Positions 47,626 through 60,046 of a stretch of DNA of 64,000 bases are shown here, piece by piece. The DNA comes from Streptomyces antimycoticus (lineage in GTDB: Bacteria > Actinomycetota > Actinomycetes > Streptomycetales > Streptomycetaceae). The notes beneath the pieces are model-generated. The model saw only the letters and a program-made list of their open reading frames with translations, was not told the origin of the DNA and ran no database searches. The stretch covers positions 7,006,001-7,070,000 of the forward strand of contig NZ_BJHV01000001.1 in NCBI RefSeq assembly GCF_005405925.1, in the 5' to 3' direction. Numbering within the stretch: position 1 is the first letter of the stretch; each line of letters begins with the position of its first letter. The position numbers were made by a program, and so were the translations under genes.

Positions 47626-48330
47626 GTGTCCATGCCCTCGCCCGTGTCCGTACCCGTGCCCGTGCCCGCGTCCGCATCCGCCGCCTCCGCCCGGCCCATC
47701 GGGGTGATCCGCGTCCTCACCAGCGAGGACCCTGCCGCCGTCGCCACCCACGGCACGGCCATCGAGGAGCGCTACGGCCTGCCGACCGTCTCGCGGTGCA
47801 TCCCCGGCCAGCCCCACGGCATCCATGACGACGACTCCGAGGCTCGCGCCGAACCCAAGATCGTGGACCTCGCCCGGGAGCTGGCCGATGCCGGGGCGCG
47901 GACGCTGATCATCAGCTGCGCCGCCGATCCGGCGCTCCAGAAAACCCGCCAGGCCGTCGGCATCCCCGTCATCGGCGCGGGCTCGGCGGCCGCCGCCGTC
48001 GCCCTGGGCCTCGGCCGCCGGGTCGGGGTGCTGGGCATCCGGGACGAGGCACCGCCCGCCGTGTGCGCGGTGCTCGGCGACCACTTCGCCGCCTCCGCCC
48101 GCCCCGACGGCGTCCACCGCACCACCGACCTGCTCGCCCCGGAGGGGCCCGCGGTGGTGCTGGAGGCCGCGGCCGGGCTCGTCGCGTCGGGCGCGGACAC
48201 CCTGCTCCTCGCCTGCACCGGCCTCAACACCATCGGAATCCGCCCGCTGCTGGAGGAGCGGCTGGGCGTCCCGGTCGTGGACCCGGTGCTCGCCGCCGGA
48301 CTGCTCGCCTCGTACGCGTACGGCGGCTGA
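47626..48330 (+). CDS. Asp/Glu/hydantoin racemase-family protein
   Basis: About 234 residues from GTG 47626, behind GGAGG. Two catalytic cysteines are in place: LIISCAADPAL (about 104) and LLLACTGLNTIG (about 197). VGVLGIRDEAPPAV lies between. The Ser/Pro/Val-rich start (residues 1-20) is unconserved and may be trimmed or belong to a later start. Members racemise or isomerise acidic amino acids or hydantoins. It ends the DUF1177-OPT-AroM unit, where it may convert D- to L-amino acids. Confidence 0.85.
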   Translation: MSMPSPVSVPVPVPASASAASARPIGVIRVLTSEDPAAVATHGTAIEERYGLPTVSRCIPGQPHGIHDDDSEARAEPKIVDLARELADAGARTLIISCAADPALQKTRQAVGIPVIGAGSAAAAVALGLGRRVGVLGIRDEAPPAVCAVLGDHFAASARPDGVHRTTDLLAPEGPAVVLEAAAGLVASGADTLLLACTGLNTIGIRPLLEERLGVPVVDPVLAAGLLASYAYGG

Positions 48331-48388
48331 ACCTGAACAGCCGGAAGGCTTCCGCCCGGCGGCTGAGCGCCCGTAAGGACCCCTCGCC

Positions 48389-48424
48389 GGGCCGGACTTC
48401 GCCGGGCCGGACTTCGCCGGGCCT
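48389..48424. repeat. Short repeat CGCCGGGCCGGACTT
   Basis: Two full and one partial copy of a 15-bp unit lie in the convergent gap after the racemase-family gene. They could fold into GC-rich hairpins and act as a terminator. Confidence 0.5.
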
Positions 48425-48499
48425 CGACCCGTGTAGGTTCCGCGATTCGTGACTTCGCGCGGACCGGGGCGGTGCGCGGTCGGACAGGTTTGACCGGTG

Positions 48500-49438
48500 T
48501 CAGTCTCCGTCGAGGATGAAATCGGCTACAGCGGCAGCGACGGCTTCGGGCTGCTCATCGGGGATGAAGTGTCCAGCGTCGGGCACGACGACTCCGGTGG
48601 CGTCGTCGGCCCATGGGCTGATGGAGGCCGCCATGTCCGGGATGGAGCCGTGGCTGCTGGAGATTCCGAGGATGGGCACGGTCAGGTGCTGGCGCTTGAG
48701 CGCCTCGTGGTTCTTGCGCGCCGACTCGGCGGCGTCCCGGTAGTAGGCGAGGGAAGCGCGGAGGCCACCGTCGACGGCGACGGCCGCTGCGTAGTGGTCG
48801 AGCTCGGCGTCCTTGAATGTGTCGGGAGAGAGGGCTTTCACTTTCAGGAACCAGCCGACGTAGTCCCGTTCGCGGCCGGCAAGCAGCGTCTCGGGCAGGT
48901 CGGGCACAAGGTGGAACGCGAAATGCCAGGTTTTCCAAGCCCGATCCGGGTCGGTGGGAATCGCTTCGGGGAGGGTGATGCCGGGAATTCCGGCGTCGAG
49001 CAAAGCGACCCCGCGCAGTTGGCTTTCGAATGTGAGTGCGAGGGAGAAAGCGACCCAGGCGCCGATGTCGTGGGCGACCAGCCAGTAAGTCGACACTCCG
49101 AGAGCCTTCACGGCGGCGTGGACGTGCGCGGCGACCGTGTGCGTGTCGTAGCTGCCCTCCGGACGCTCGGAGTGGCCCTGACCCGGCAGGTCGATCGCGA
49201 TGACGTGGAACCGGTCGGCGAGGCTGGGCATGACTTTTCGCCATGCCCACCAGGTTTGCGGGAATCCGGCGAGCAGGACGATGGCCGGGCCGGTCGGCCG
49301 GCCGCCTTCGACGGCATGAAGGCGGACGCCGTCGGCGTCAACCCAGCAGTGAGTGAATCCCGCCAGGTCGTGCAGGGGCAGATCGGGGACAGGGTTACTT
49401 TCGCGGACGTGCCGAGCGCTGGTCGCAGGGTCAGTCAC
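48500..49438 (-). CDS. Alpha/beta hydrolase (epoxide hydrolase/dehalogenase-like)
   Basis: 312 residues from GTG 49438, with GGAGGATCC upstream. The nucleophile elbow WLVAHDIGAWVA (about 126-137) carries Asp, as in epoxide hydrolases and haloalkane dehalogenases. The oxyanion loop LLAGFPQTWWAWR (about 59-71) and the C-terminal His in PDAGHFIPDEQP (about 290) complete the set. The substrate is unknown. It is divergent from a TetR gene with a strong palindrome between them, so induction by a xenobiotic or metabolite is likely. Confidence 0.88.
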   Translation of the reverse strand: MTDPATSARHVRESNPVPDLPLHDLAGFTHCWVDADGVRLHAVEGGRPTGPAIVLLAGFPQTWWAWRKVMPSLADRFHVIAIDLPGQGHSERPEGSYDTHTVAAHVHAAVKALGVSTYWLVAHDIGAWVAFSLALTFESQLRGVALLDAGIPGITLPEAIPTDPDRAWKTWHFAFHLVPDLPETLLAGRERDYVGWFLKVKALSPDTFKDAELDHYAAAVAVDGGLRASLAYYRDAAESARKNHEALKRQHLTVPILGISSSHGSIPDMAASISPWADDATGVVVPDAGHFIPDEQPEAVAAAVADFILDGD

Positions 49439-49666
49439 GGGGATCCTCCGTCGGTGTTGGGTGTCCTGGTTCGCAGCTTCGCCCGAGGGTCGGGCCCACG
49501 GCGCAGTGCGGCCGCCGGGAGCGGCCGGCGTGCTGCTCGACGTCCGGAGCCCGACGGCCTGACCCGTGAGGCCCAGTAGCGGGACAGGGACGACGAGCCC
49601 GGGCTGGACGAACAATGTCGCGCTGTGGGGGGGCGCCCGGCCATGACGATGCTTGGACGCTAACAC

Positions 49667-49690
49667 ATCTTGAACTGATTGGTTCAAGAT
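49667..49690. promoter_or_regulatory. TetR-type operator
   Basis: ATCTTGAAC-TGATTG-GTTCAAGAT has perfect 9-bp arms. It lies between the divergent hydrolase and TetR genes, 52 bp before the TetR start. The remaining part of the 304-bp gap has no gene. Confidence 0.75.
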
Positions 49691-49742
49691 AGAGTGGTGC
49701 GACGCGACACGGAACATCGACACACCGGCAAGGAAGTGCCAC

Positions 49743-50333
49743 GTGGCAGGCAAGAAGCAATTCGACATGGACACGGCAATTGACGCCGCGATGATCCAGT
49801 TCTGGCGCGCGGGCTACGCCGACACCTCAGTGGACGATCTGTCCCGGGCAACCGGCCTGAACCGCAGCTCCATCTACTCCTCGCTCGGCGACAAGGACAC
49901 GCTCTTCCTGCGCTGCTTGGATCGCTATGCCGCGCGCTATGGCGACAAGTACGACGCCGCCCTGTCGTGTGCGGCCTCGGAGCCTCTTACGGCCGTTCGT
50001 GCGTTCTTCGACGTCACCCTCGCGCGCATCGCCGATCCCGAACTGCCGGACGGATGCCTGGTCGCCCAGTCGGCCATGGCCATTCCGGTGCTGAGCCAGA
50101 GCGTCGCGGCTCGCGCGAAGGAGGCACTGGGCTTCCAGCGCTTGCGTCTACGCGCCGCACTGAAGGCAGGCCGATTGACCGACCAGGACGCCGATGCCTT
50201 CGCCGAACACGTGGCCGCCGTGAACCAGTCTCTCGCCGTCATGAGCAGAGCTGGGTCGAGCCCGGCGCAGCTCCTGGCCATCGTGGGGGTAACCGTCGAC
50301 GCGCTCTCCCAGGCGTCTCGCACGCGCAAGTAG
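49743..50333 (+). CDS. TetR/AcrR-family transcriptional repressor
   Basis: 196 residues from GTG 49743. The N-terminal DNA-binding domain reads DDLSRATGLNRSSIYSSLGD (about 31-50) and DTAIDAAMIQFWRAGYADTS before it. The C-terminal ligand domain includes PDGCLVAQSAMAIP (about 100). Ligand unknown. Its operator lies upstream and covers the divergent hydrolase promoter, so it most likely represses both genes. Confidence 0.9.
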   Translation: MAGKKQFDMDTAIDAAMIQFWRAGYADTSVDDLSRATGLNRSSIYSSLGDKDTLFLRCLDRYAARYGDKYDAALSCAASEPLTAVRAFFDVTLARIADPELPDGCLVAQSAMAIPVLSQSVAARAKEALGFQRLRLRAALKAGRLTDQDADAFAEHVAAVNQSLAVMSRAGSSPAQLLAIVGVTVDALSQASRTRK

Positions 50334-50555
50334 CGCCGCGGACCGGTTTCCGTCGTGGACTCGACGAACCTTTGTCCTGGCCGTGATCCGGCGTGCGTAC
50401 TTCAACGCTTCCAGGCTGGCGGGCCCGTTCAGGGCCGGGGCGTGCTCCCAGGCCGGGCTGTGCCACGGGCGAGGCTTCTGCGGGTCCTGAAAGTAGATCT
50501 TCCTGATGTCGGTTGCCGATGCGTAGCGCTGTCCATCGACGCGCGGAACCTGCAA
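50334..50555 (-). other. Protein-like remnant, no start
   Basis: On the minus strand a frame reads QVPRVDGQRYASATDIRK, IYFQDPQKPRPWHSPAWEHA, then EALKYARRITARTK. It looks like real protein (balanced composition, aromatic-rich) but has no ATG/GTG start with a ribosome site and runs into the TetR gene. It may be the leftover of a decayed gene. I do not recognise the family. Confidence 0.35.
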
Positions 50556-50564
50556 CCCGGCTTG

Positions 50565-52436
50565 TCACACCAGACTGTCCCGCCACGCCTGATGCAGCGC
50601 CGCGAACCGGCCCTCGCCCGCGATCAGGCGGTCCGGTGAACCGTCCTCGACGATCCGGCCGTCGGCCATGACCAGCACCCGGTCGGCCGTCTCGACGGTC
50701 GACAGGCGGTGGGCGATGACGACCGCCGTACGGCCGCGCAGCACCGTGTCCATGGCGCGCTGCACCGCCTGCTCGCCCGGGATGTCGAGGGAGGAGGTGG
50801 CCTCGTCGAGGATGAGGACCGACGGGTCGGCCAGCAGCGCGCGGGCGAAGGCGACCAGTTGGCGCTGGCCGGCCGAGATCCGGCCGCCGCGCTTGCGCAC
50901 ATCCGTGTCGTAGCCGTCGGGCAGGGCGGCGACGAAGTCGTGTGCGCCGATCGCCTTGGCCGCCTGCTCGATCTCGGCGCGGGTGGCGTCGGGGCGGCCG
51001 ATGGCGATGTTCTCGGCGATCGTGCCGGAGAACAGGAACGCCTCCTGCGTCACCATGACCACACCGCGCCGCAGTTCGGGCATGGCCAGATCGCGCAGAT
51101 CCACCCCGTCGAGCAGCACCCGGCCTTCGCTGGGGTCGTAGAAACGGGCCAGCAGCTTGGCGAGGGTGGACTTGCCCGCGCCGGTCGCCCCGACCACCGC
51201 GAGGGTCTGCCCGGCGGGCAGCGTGAGGTCGAAGCGGGGCAGCACCTCGCCGCCGGTGCGATAGGCGAAGCGCACCCCGTCGAAGACCACCTCCCGGCCG
51301 GGGGCCTTCGTCGGGCGCGGCGGCAGCGGCTTGGGGTCGGCGGGCTCGGGGACGGAGGGGCGCTGGGCCAGCAGGCCCGCGATCTTCTCCAGCGAGGCGG
51401 CCGCCGACTGGTAGGAGTTGAGGAACATCCCCAGCCGGTCGATCGGGTCGTACAGCCTGCGCAGATACAGCGCGGCCGCGGCCAGCACCCCGAGCGCGAG
51501 CGAACCGGAGGCCACTCGGTAGGCGCCCCAGAGCACGAGGGCGGCCACCGCCGCGTTGGCGACCAGCCGGGAGCTGACCACATAGCGGGCCATCTCCAGG
51601 ATCGCGTCCCCGTTGGCGCGCTCATGGCGGTGGTTCAGCTCGCGGAAACGCGTGTCGTTGGCGTGCTCGCGGCGGAACGCCTGCACGGGGCGGATGCCGT
51701 TCATGGTCTCGGTGAACGTCACGATCACCGCCGCGATCGCCGTCGACCGCTTGCGGTACACCCGCATGGAGCGCCGCTGGAAGGAGCGGATCAGCAGATA
51801 CAGCGGCCAGAAGGAGAGCACGGCCGCCCCGCCCAGCCCCCAGTCGAGATAGAGCAGCGTGACAGAGATGTAGACGACCGACAGCGCGACCCCGAGCAGC
51901 TCCTCCAGCCCCTCGCTGAGCAGCTCGCGCAGCGACTCGACATCGGTCGTGGCGCGGGAGATCAGCCGGCCGGAGGTGTAGCGCTCGTGGAAGTCCACGC
52001 TCAGCGCCTGGGCGTGGCGGAAGATCCGGCCACGCAGATCCAGCAGCACATCCTGGCCGATCCGGGCGGAGAAGCGGATGAACGCGTACTGCAGCGCCCC
52101 GGAGGCGAGCGCACAGCCCAGATAGACCGCGCCGACGGCGATCAGCGGGCCGTGGGCGCCGTCGCGGAGAGCGGGCACGGCATGGTCGATGGCGTACGCG
52201 ACGAGCAGCGGACCCGCCTGGACGGCGGCCTGCTGGAGCAGCAGCAGGACGGCCGCCAGCCAGACCCGCCGCCGACGCGGCGAGAGCAGCGAACGCAGCA
52301 GAGCCGACGACGCGCCCTTGGGCACCGGCAGGACATCGCGGTCGAACGGGTCGGACGACGGCGCCCGGCCCTCGTCCCTGTCCTCGCCCCAGCCCTCGTC
52401 GTCCGTGCTCTCCCGCTCCTCCTCGACCGTCGTCAT
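50565..52436 (-). CDS. ABC exporter half-transporter (consensus ATPase)
   Basis: 623 residues: a type IV ABC exporter membrane domain (about 60-340, with EYT-like [19 protein letters not shown]) and a nucleotide-binding domain (about 375-610). Walker [17 protein letters not shown], signature [14 protein letters not shown], Walker [14 protein letters not shown] with the catalytic Glu, and H-loop VIAHRLST. Its ATG overlaps the upstream gene's stop as ATGA, so the two halves are translated together and probably form a heterodimer. The exported substrate cannot be told. Confidence 0.92.
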   Translation of the reverse strand: MTTVEEERESTDDEGWGEDRDEGRAPSSDPFDRDVLPVPKGASSALLRSLLSPRRRRVWLAAVLLLLQQAAVQAGPLLVAYAIDHAVPALRDGAHGPLIAVGAVYLGCALASGALQYAFIRFSARIGQDVLLDLRGRIFRHAQALSVDFHERYTSGRLISRATTDVESLRELLSEGLEELLGVALSVVYISVTLLYLDWGLGGAAVLSFWPLYLLIRSFQRRSMRVYRKRSTAIAAVIVTFTETMNGIRPVQAFRREHANDTRFRELNHRHERANGDAILEMARYVVSSRLVANAAVAALVLWGAYRVASGSLALGVLAAAALYLRRLYDPIDRLGMFLNSYQSAAASLEKIAGLLAQRPSVPEPADPKPLPPRPTKAPGREVVFDGVRFAYRTGGEVLPRFDLTLPAGQTLAVVGATGAGKSTLAKLLARFYDPSEGRVLLDGVDLRDLAMPELRRGVVMVTQEAFLFSGTIAENIAIGRPDATRAEIEQAAKAIGAHDFVAALPDGYDTDVRKRGGRISAGQRQLVAFARALLADPSVLILDEATSSLDIPGEQAVQRAMDTVLRGRTAVVIAHRLSTVETADRVLVMADGRIVEDGSPDRLIAGEGRFAALHQAWRDSLV

Positions 52437-54300
52437 GGTCTGCTCTCCCCCTCCTCGCGTTCCTGACCCGACATCAGCGCCCGGTACTCCGCGCTCTCCC
52501 GCAGCAGCCGCTGATGGGTGCCGACGGCGGTGATCCGGCCCTCCGACAGCAGCGCGACCCGGTCGGCGAGCAGCACGGTGGACGGCCGGTGCGCGACGAC
52601 CAGCGCGGTCGTGGCCGCCAGCACCTGCCGCAGCGCCGCCTCCACCAGCGCCTCGGTGTGCACATCGAGGGCGGACAGCGGATCGTCGAGCACCAGGAAC
52701 CGCGGGCTGCCCACGACGGCCCGCGCCAGCGCGAGCCGCTGCCGCTGACCGCCGGACAGGCTGAGCCCCTGCTCGCCGACCTCGGTGTCGGTGCCCTGCG
52801 GCAGCGCGTGCACGAAATCGGCCTGCGCCACCTTCAGGGCACGCAGCAGCTCCTCCCGGCCCGCGTCGCCGGCGCCCATGAGGACGTTCTCACCGGCGGT
52901 GGCGGAGAACAGCGTGGGCTCCTCGAACGCGACGGCCACCAGGGAGCGCAGCTCCTCCCGGGGAGGGCGGTGATGTCCCGGCCGTCGAGGGTGATCCGCC
53001 CGCGCGTGATCTCCTGGAGCCGGGGGACGAGAGCGGTAAGGGTGGTCTTTCCGGATCCGGTCGCCCCGACCAGCGCCATGGTCTCGCCGGGCCGGATGTG
53101 GAGATCGACCCCGCGCAGCACGGGCGGCTCCTCCGGCGGCGCGTCCGCGTAGGCGAACTCCACCCCCTCGAACCGGAGCCCGCCCTCGCGGTCCTGGCCG
53201 CCCTCGCTGCCTTCGCCGTCCTCGCTGCCTTCGCCGTCCTCGCCGCGCCGCGGCGACCCGGCGAGCCGCCGGTCGGCCGCGGTGGCCGGTTCCGCGTCCA
53301 TGACGTCGAAATAGCGGTCGGTGGCCGTCGCCGCGTCCTGGCTCATCGCGAGGAGGAAGCCCAGGGACTCCACGGGCCAGCGCAGCGTCAGGGCGGTGGA
53401 GAGGAAGGCGACCAGCGTGCCCGCCGACAGATCCCCGTCGGCCACCCGCATCGTGCCGAGCACCAGCGCCGCGCCGATCGCCAGCTCCGGCAGGGTCATG
53501 ATCAGCGCCCAGAGCGTGGCCAGCAGCCGCGCCTTGTGGAGCTCGGTGGAGCGGACCTGCTCGGACAGGACGCGGAAGGCGCGGGCCTGGCTGCGGTGGC
53601 GGCCGAAGCCCTTGACGATCCGGACGCCCAGGACGCCCTCCTCGACGACCGTCGTCAGATCGCCGGTCTGGTCCTGCACGGTGCGGGCCACCGTCGCGTA
53701 CCGCGTCTCGAACAGCGAGCAGAGGATCACCAGCGGCACCGCCGGAATCACCAGGACCAGGCCCAGCGTCCACTCCTGCGACAGCAGGATGGCGAATCCG
53801 GCGAGGATGGTGACCCCGTTGACCACCAGGAAGGTGAGCGGGAAGGCCAGGAACATCCGCAGCAGCATCAGATCGGTCGTGGCCCGTGACAGGAGCTGGC
53901 CGGAGGCCCAGCGGTCGTGGAAGGAGACCGGCAGCCGCTGCAGGTGGCGGTAGAGATCGGCGCGCATCGCGGCCTCGACGGACGCCAGGGGCCGCCCCAC
54001 CAGCCAGCGCCGCAGCCCGAAGAGCCCGGCCTCGGCCGTGCCCAGGGCCAGCAGCAGCGCACCGCCCAGCCAGACCCCGCCCGGGTCCCGGTGGGCCACC
54101 GGCCCGTCCACCATCCACTTGAGGACGAGCGGGATGACCAGGCCCAGACAGGAGGCGACGACCGCCACCCCGGCCGCGCCGAACAGCCGCACCCGCACCG
54201 GGCGCACATAGGGCCACAGCCGCAGGAGCGAACGCGTGGCGGAGCGGTGCCGCGGGGCGGCACCGCCTTCTTGGGCGCGGGGTTCACTCGTCACAGCCAT
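52433..54300 (-). CDS. ABC exporter half-transporter (degenerate ATPase; one-base frameshift)
   Basis: About 622 residues after repair, from ATG 54300; no ribosome site is evident. Membrane domain (about 35-320, [19 protein letters not shown]), an acidic EDGEGSEGG linker, then the nucleotide-binding domain: Walker [16 protein letters not shown], signature [10 protein letters not shown], Walker [13 protein letters not shown] with Asp in place of the catalytic Glu, and H-loop VVAHRPST. The break is at 52959-52962, where four G (C in the gene) need a fifth to read [13 protein letters not shown]. The Asp fits the degenerate half of a heterodimeric exporter. Confidence 0.9.
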
Positions 54301-54334
54301 CAGTGGGGAGACTACGGTCCGCCACCGACAGCAC

Positions 54335-56661
<2,327 letters not shown>

Positions 56662-57002
56662 ATCGGCCTCCGCGGCTCGTGGCCAACCGCCCCGCCCCGA
56701 GAGAGGGAAGGCGGGCAGCACCTCATGGCGGACCGGCGGGCCCCGCGGTGTCCCGTACCGCACGGACCCTGGCCCACGCTCTCCCACCTGTTCTGCCCGC
56801 AATCGCGCCGACTCGCACGTTTCCCCGCACTCCACCGCTGCCCGGCATGGGCCGATCGTCCCGTGACCGGCTCCCGCCTGCGACTGAACCGTGACCAACG
56901 AGGGGAAGTCCACTGTCGGTGGCGTGTGATTACCTATCGCCAGGCGCGCCCTGCGCGTGATCGGGCTTGCCGCGGGGGCGAGGCTCCGGGGGAGGGAGAG
57001 CT
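56662..57002. other. Divergent intergenic region glgX / L,D-transpeptidase
   Basis: 341 bp between divergent starts. It must hold promoters for both genes. I see no further gene, strong palindrome or repeat. Confidence 0.5.
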
Positions 57003-58232
57003 GTGGTGACGGTGCGGTGGATACCGAGGGCGGCGCGCGGCGGTCGCAAGGGGCTTCTCGCGCTGCTGCTCGGGGCGTTGCTCATGGCAGTGGCCGCGTG
57101 CGGCGGAGGCGGTGGCTCCGACGACGGTAAGAAGGGCAAGGACGGCAAGGGCGACGGCCGGCCCAAGACCTCGCGGGCCGTGGTGACGATCGCGCCCAAG
57201 GATGGCGCGAAGGGCGTGGACACCAGCGGTGCGCTGAAGGTCACCTCGGCGAAGGGCACCCTGTCCTCGGTCAAGGTCAAGGACGCCAAGGGCGCCGCGG
57301 TCGAGGGGAAGGTCGGCGAGGACGGAAAGAGCTGGCTGCCCGCCGCCCATCTCCGCTCGGACACCACCTACACCGTGGACGCGGTCGCCAAGGACACCGA
57401 CGGCCTGACCACGACCCGGCACGCGACCTTCACCACCCTGCGCCCCAAGAACACCTTCGTGGGCATCTACACCCCGGAGGACGGCTCGACGGTCGGCGTC
57501 GGCATGCCCGTCTCGCTCCACTTCAACCGCGGTATCACCCACCCGGAGGCCGTGGAGAAGGGGATAAAGGTCAGCGCCTCGCCGTCGGTGCCGCTGGCGA
57601 GCCACTGGTTCGGCAACGACCGGCTGGACTTCCGCCCGGAGAAGTACTGGAAGCCCGGCACCAAGGTGACGCTCAGTCTGGATCTGGACGGGGTCGAGGG
57701 CAGGCCGGGGGTGTACGGCGAGCAGCGGAAGTCGGTGACGTTCACCATCGGCCGCAGCCAGATCTCGGTCGTCGACGCCAAGTCCAAGAAGATGACGGTC
57801 AAGCGGGACGGCAAGACCATCAAGACCATCCCCATCACCTCGGGCGCGCCCGGCCATGAGACCTACAACGGCAAAATGGTGATCAGCGAGAAGCATCCGG
57901 TGACGCGGATGGACGGCGCCACGGTCGGCTTCGACGGGGAGTACGACATCAAGGACGTGCCGCATGCGATGCGCCTGTCGACCTCCGGCACCTTCATCCA
58001 CGGCAACTACTGGGCGGGCCAGGCCACCTTCGGCTCGTCCAATGTCAGCCACGGCTGTGTGGGCCTGTTCGACCAGCGCGGCGGCGGGGACTCCTCCACC
58101 CCGGCGTCCTGGTTCTTCCGCAAGTCGATCCTCGGCGATGTGGTCATCGTGAAGAACTCGCATGACGAGACCGTCCAGCCGGACAACGGGCTCAACGGCT
58201 GGAACATGTCCTGGGAGAAGTGGAAGGCATGA
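57003..58232 (+). CDS. L,D-transpeptidase lipoprotein (Ldt)
   Basis: 409 residues from GTG 57003 (GGAGGGAGA upstream). A lipoprotein signal with lipobox VAACGG (Cys about 34) and a charged Gly/Lys linker are followed by two bacterial Ig-like domains ([18 protein letters not shown] about 57; [18 protein letters not shown] about 155) and the YkuD catalytic domain with [12 protein letters not shown] and the active-site cysteine in [12 protein letters not shown] (about 355). This is the LdtMt2 layout: it makes 3-3 cross-links in peptidoglycan outside the membrane. The C-terminus ends in [12 protein letters not shown], a conserved tail. Confidence 0.94.
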   Translation: MVTVRWIPRAARGGRKGLLALLLGALLMAVAACGGGGGSDDGKKGKDGKGDGRPKTSRAVVTIAPKDGAKGVDTSGALKVTSAKGTLSSVKVKDAKGAAVEGKVGEDGKSWLPAAHLRSDTTYTVDAVAKDTDGLTTTRHATFTTLRPKNTFVGIYTPEDGSTVGVGMPVSLHFNRGITHPEAVEKGIKVSASPSVPLASHWFGNDRLDFRPEKYWKPGTKVTLSLDLDGVEGRPGVYGEQRKSVTFTIGRSQISVVDAKSKKMTVKRDGKTIKTIPITSGAPGHETYNGKMVISEKHPVTRMDGATVGFDGEYDIKDVPHAMRLSTSGTFIHGNYWAGQATFGSSNVSHGCVGLFDQRGGGDSSTPASWFFRKSILGDVVIVKNSHDETVQPDNGLNGWNMSWEKWKA

Positions 58233-58273
58233 CCCCGCGCCGGAGCCGGGGCGCCCTGGTGCCCTGGGTCCGG

Positions 58274-58319
58274 TTCCCAAGCGACTCTGCGTCCTCTTCC
58301 CAAGCGCCCCTGCGTCCTC
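58274..58319. repeat. Two tandem 23-bp repeats
   Basis: TTCCCAAGCG followed by ACTCTGCGTCCTC or CCCCTGCGTCCTC. The pair lies between the transpeptidase stop and the palindrome before the hydratase gene. Confidence 0.7.
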
Positions 58320-58368
58320 GCGTTATGGCACCGCCCCCGGCCCGCTGCCCCCGGCTCACCGCTCCCGT

Positions 58369-58384
58369 GTTAGCGGGCGCTAAC
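58369..58384. promoter_or_regulatory. Palindrome over the enoyl-CoA hydratase promoter
   Basis: GTTAGCG-GG-CGCTAAC has perfect 7-bp arms. The right arm overlaps TAACCT, a plausible -10 box 6 bp before the ATG, which would give a leaderless message. A repressor bound here would block the promoter. Confidence 0.55.
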
Positions 58385-58392
58385 CTGCGCTC

Positions 58393-59160
58393 ATGACTGT
58401 GAATCTCGAGGTTGCCGACGGCGTTGCCACCTTCCGCCTTGACCGCCCCCCGATGAACGCGCTCGACACCGCCACCCAGGACCGGCTGCGGGAGCTCGCC
58501 GCCGAGGTGACCCACCGCGACGATGTGCGCTCCGTGGTCATCTGGGGCGGCGAGAAGGTGTTCGCGGCCGGCGCGGACATCAAGGAGATGCGGGAGATGG
58601 ACCACGCCGCGATGGTGGCCCGCTCCGGTGATCTGCAGGAGTCCTTCACCGCCGTGGCCCGGATCCCCAAGCCCGTGGTCGCCGCCGTCACCGGCTACGC
58701 CCTCGGTGGCGGCTGCGAGCTGGCGCTGTGCGCCGACTTCCGGATCGCCGCGGAGAACGCCAAGCTGGGCCAGCCCGAGATCCTGCTCGGCCTGATCCCG
58801 GGCGCGGGCGGCACCCAGCGGCTGGCCCGGCTGGTCGGCCCGGCCAAGGCCAAGGACCTCATCTTCACGGGCCGTCAGGTCAAGGCCGACGAGGCGCTCA
58901 CCATCGGCCTGGTGGACCGGGTCGTACCGGCCGAGGAGGTCTACGAGCAGGCCCACGCCTGGGCGGCGCGGCTGGCCCGGGGCCCGGCGATCGCGCTGCG
59001 CGCGGCCAAGGAGTCGGTGGACCGGGGGCTGGAGACGGATCTCGACAGCGGTCTCGCCATCGAACGGACCTGGTTCGCCGGGCTGTTCGCCACCGAGGAC
59101 CGGGAGATCGGGATGCGCAGCTTTGTCGAGGACGGGCCGGGTAAGGCCACGTTCCGCTGA
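58393..59160 (+). CDS. Enoyl-CoA hydratase/isomerase
   Basis: 255 residues, full length for a crotonase. ATG 58393 has no ribosome site and is probably leaderless. The oxyanion motif is [11 protein letters not shown] (about 56-66) and the second is [16 protein letters not shown] (about 100). The first catalytic Glu is in [17 protein letters not shown] (about 127). The second, normally Glu, is aligned with Asp in [11 protein letters not shown], so activity may be altered. The family hydrates trans-2-enoyl-CoA in beta-oxidation. It stands alone, without other fatty-acid genes nearby. Confidence 0.93.
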   Translation: MTVNLEVADGVATFRLDRPPMNALDTATQDRLRELAAEVTHRDDVRSVVIWGGEKVFAAGADIKEMREMDHAAMVARSGDLQESFTAVARIPKPVVAAVTGYALGGGCELALCADFRIAAENAKLGQPEILLGLIPGAGGTQRLARLVGPAKAKDLIFTGRQVKADEALTIGLVDRVVPAEEVYEQAHAWAARLARGPAIALRAAKESVDRGLETDLDSGLAIERTWFAGLFATEDREIGMRSFVEDGPGKATFR

Positions 59161-59437
59161 CGTCCGACCGGTTCCGATCGTCTTGGCCCGGGTCACGGAG
59201 CCGGGTATGCCCCGTGCGAGCGAATTTTCTTCGCCAACGGTCGACCCTTGGACGACCCGTTCCGGTACGCTGGGTGATCACGCGTACGCGCGGTGACATC
59301 GCTGGTCAGCCGGGGTGTTGTGGTGCCCCAACTGCCGTTGGCATATGTCGGATCGGGTTTGTGGAGCCTGGGGCTCCGGTGTTCGGGATCCCACGGTTCC
59401 GCCCCGGATGACCTTTTGGGCGGCCATGATGGGGGGC

Positions 59438-59941
59438 ATGGCGGGCTTGGAGGGAATGGAGCAGCCGCAGCAGCGCACTGGTACGGCTGCGGTGCGGGGG
59501 GTGCCGTCCATCGAGGACGAGCGGGCCCGCAGGGCGCTTGACCTCTTTGGAAACCCCGCGGCCGAGGAGGTGCGGCTGCCCTCCCGTCCCGAGTCCGCGG
59601 CGACCGCCCGCCGGCTGGCCGAATTCGTGGTGGCGCGCGACTGGGGGCTGGGTCTTCAGCTCGCCGAGCACACCGTGCTGCTCGTCTCCGAGCTGGTGGG
59701 CAACGCCGTACGGCATACCGGCGCCCGCACCTTCGGGCTGCGGATGCTGCGGCGGCGCGGCTGGATCCGGGTCGAGGTCCGTGACCCCTCCCGGGGGCTG
59801 CCGTGCCTGCTGCCGGTGGGGGAGCTCGACACCAGCGGGCGCGGGCTGACGCTGGTCGACCAGCTCTCCCAGCGGTGGGGGGTCGATCTGCTGCCGTGCG
59901 GCAAGACGACCTGGTTCGAGATGCGCGTGGCCGAAAACTGA
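59438..59941 (+). CDS. Anti-sigma/serine kinase-like ATP-binding protein
   Basis: About 167 residues from ATG 59438; ATG 59456 with GGAGGG closer upstream is also possible. A single histidine-kinase-like ATPase domain (GHKL): N-box SELVGNAVRH (about 85), DPSRGLPCLL, and GRGLTLVDQLSQRWG (about 133). It lacks a histidine phospho-acceptor and resembles RsbW/SpoIIAB proteins, of which Streptomyces has dozens. They bind sigma factors or anti-anti-sigma proteins; the partner here is unknown. A strong terminator follows. Confidence 0.88.
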   Translation: MAGLEGMEQPQQRTGTAAVRGVPSIEDERARRALDLFGNPAAEEVRLPSRPESAATARRLAEFVVARDWGLGLQLAEHTVLLVSELVGNAVRHTGARTFGLRMLRRRGWIRVEVRDPSRGLPCLLPVGELDTSGRGLTLVDQLSQRWGVDLLPCGKTTWFEMRVAEN

Positions 59942-60002
59942 CCGGATGAGCGCCGGTGCGGATCGCGGCGCCGAGCATGTAAGGCGCCCAGCGTGTGAAA
60001 AG

Positions 60003-60046
60003 GGTCCCCGTGTCGTCGTACGCCGACGACACGGGGACCTCTTTTC
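60003..60046 (+). terminator. Strong intrinsic terminator
   Basis: GGTCCCCGTGTCGTCG and CGACGACACGGGGACC form a perfect 16-bp stem with a 5-base loop, followed by TCTTTTC. It ends the ATPase gene transcript. Confidence 0.88.
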
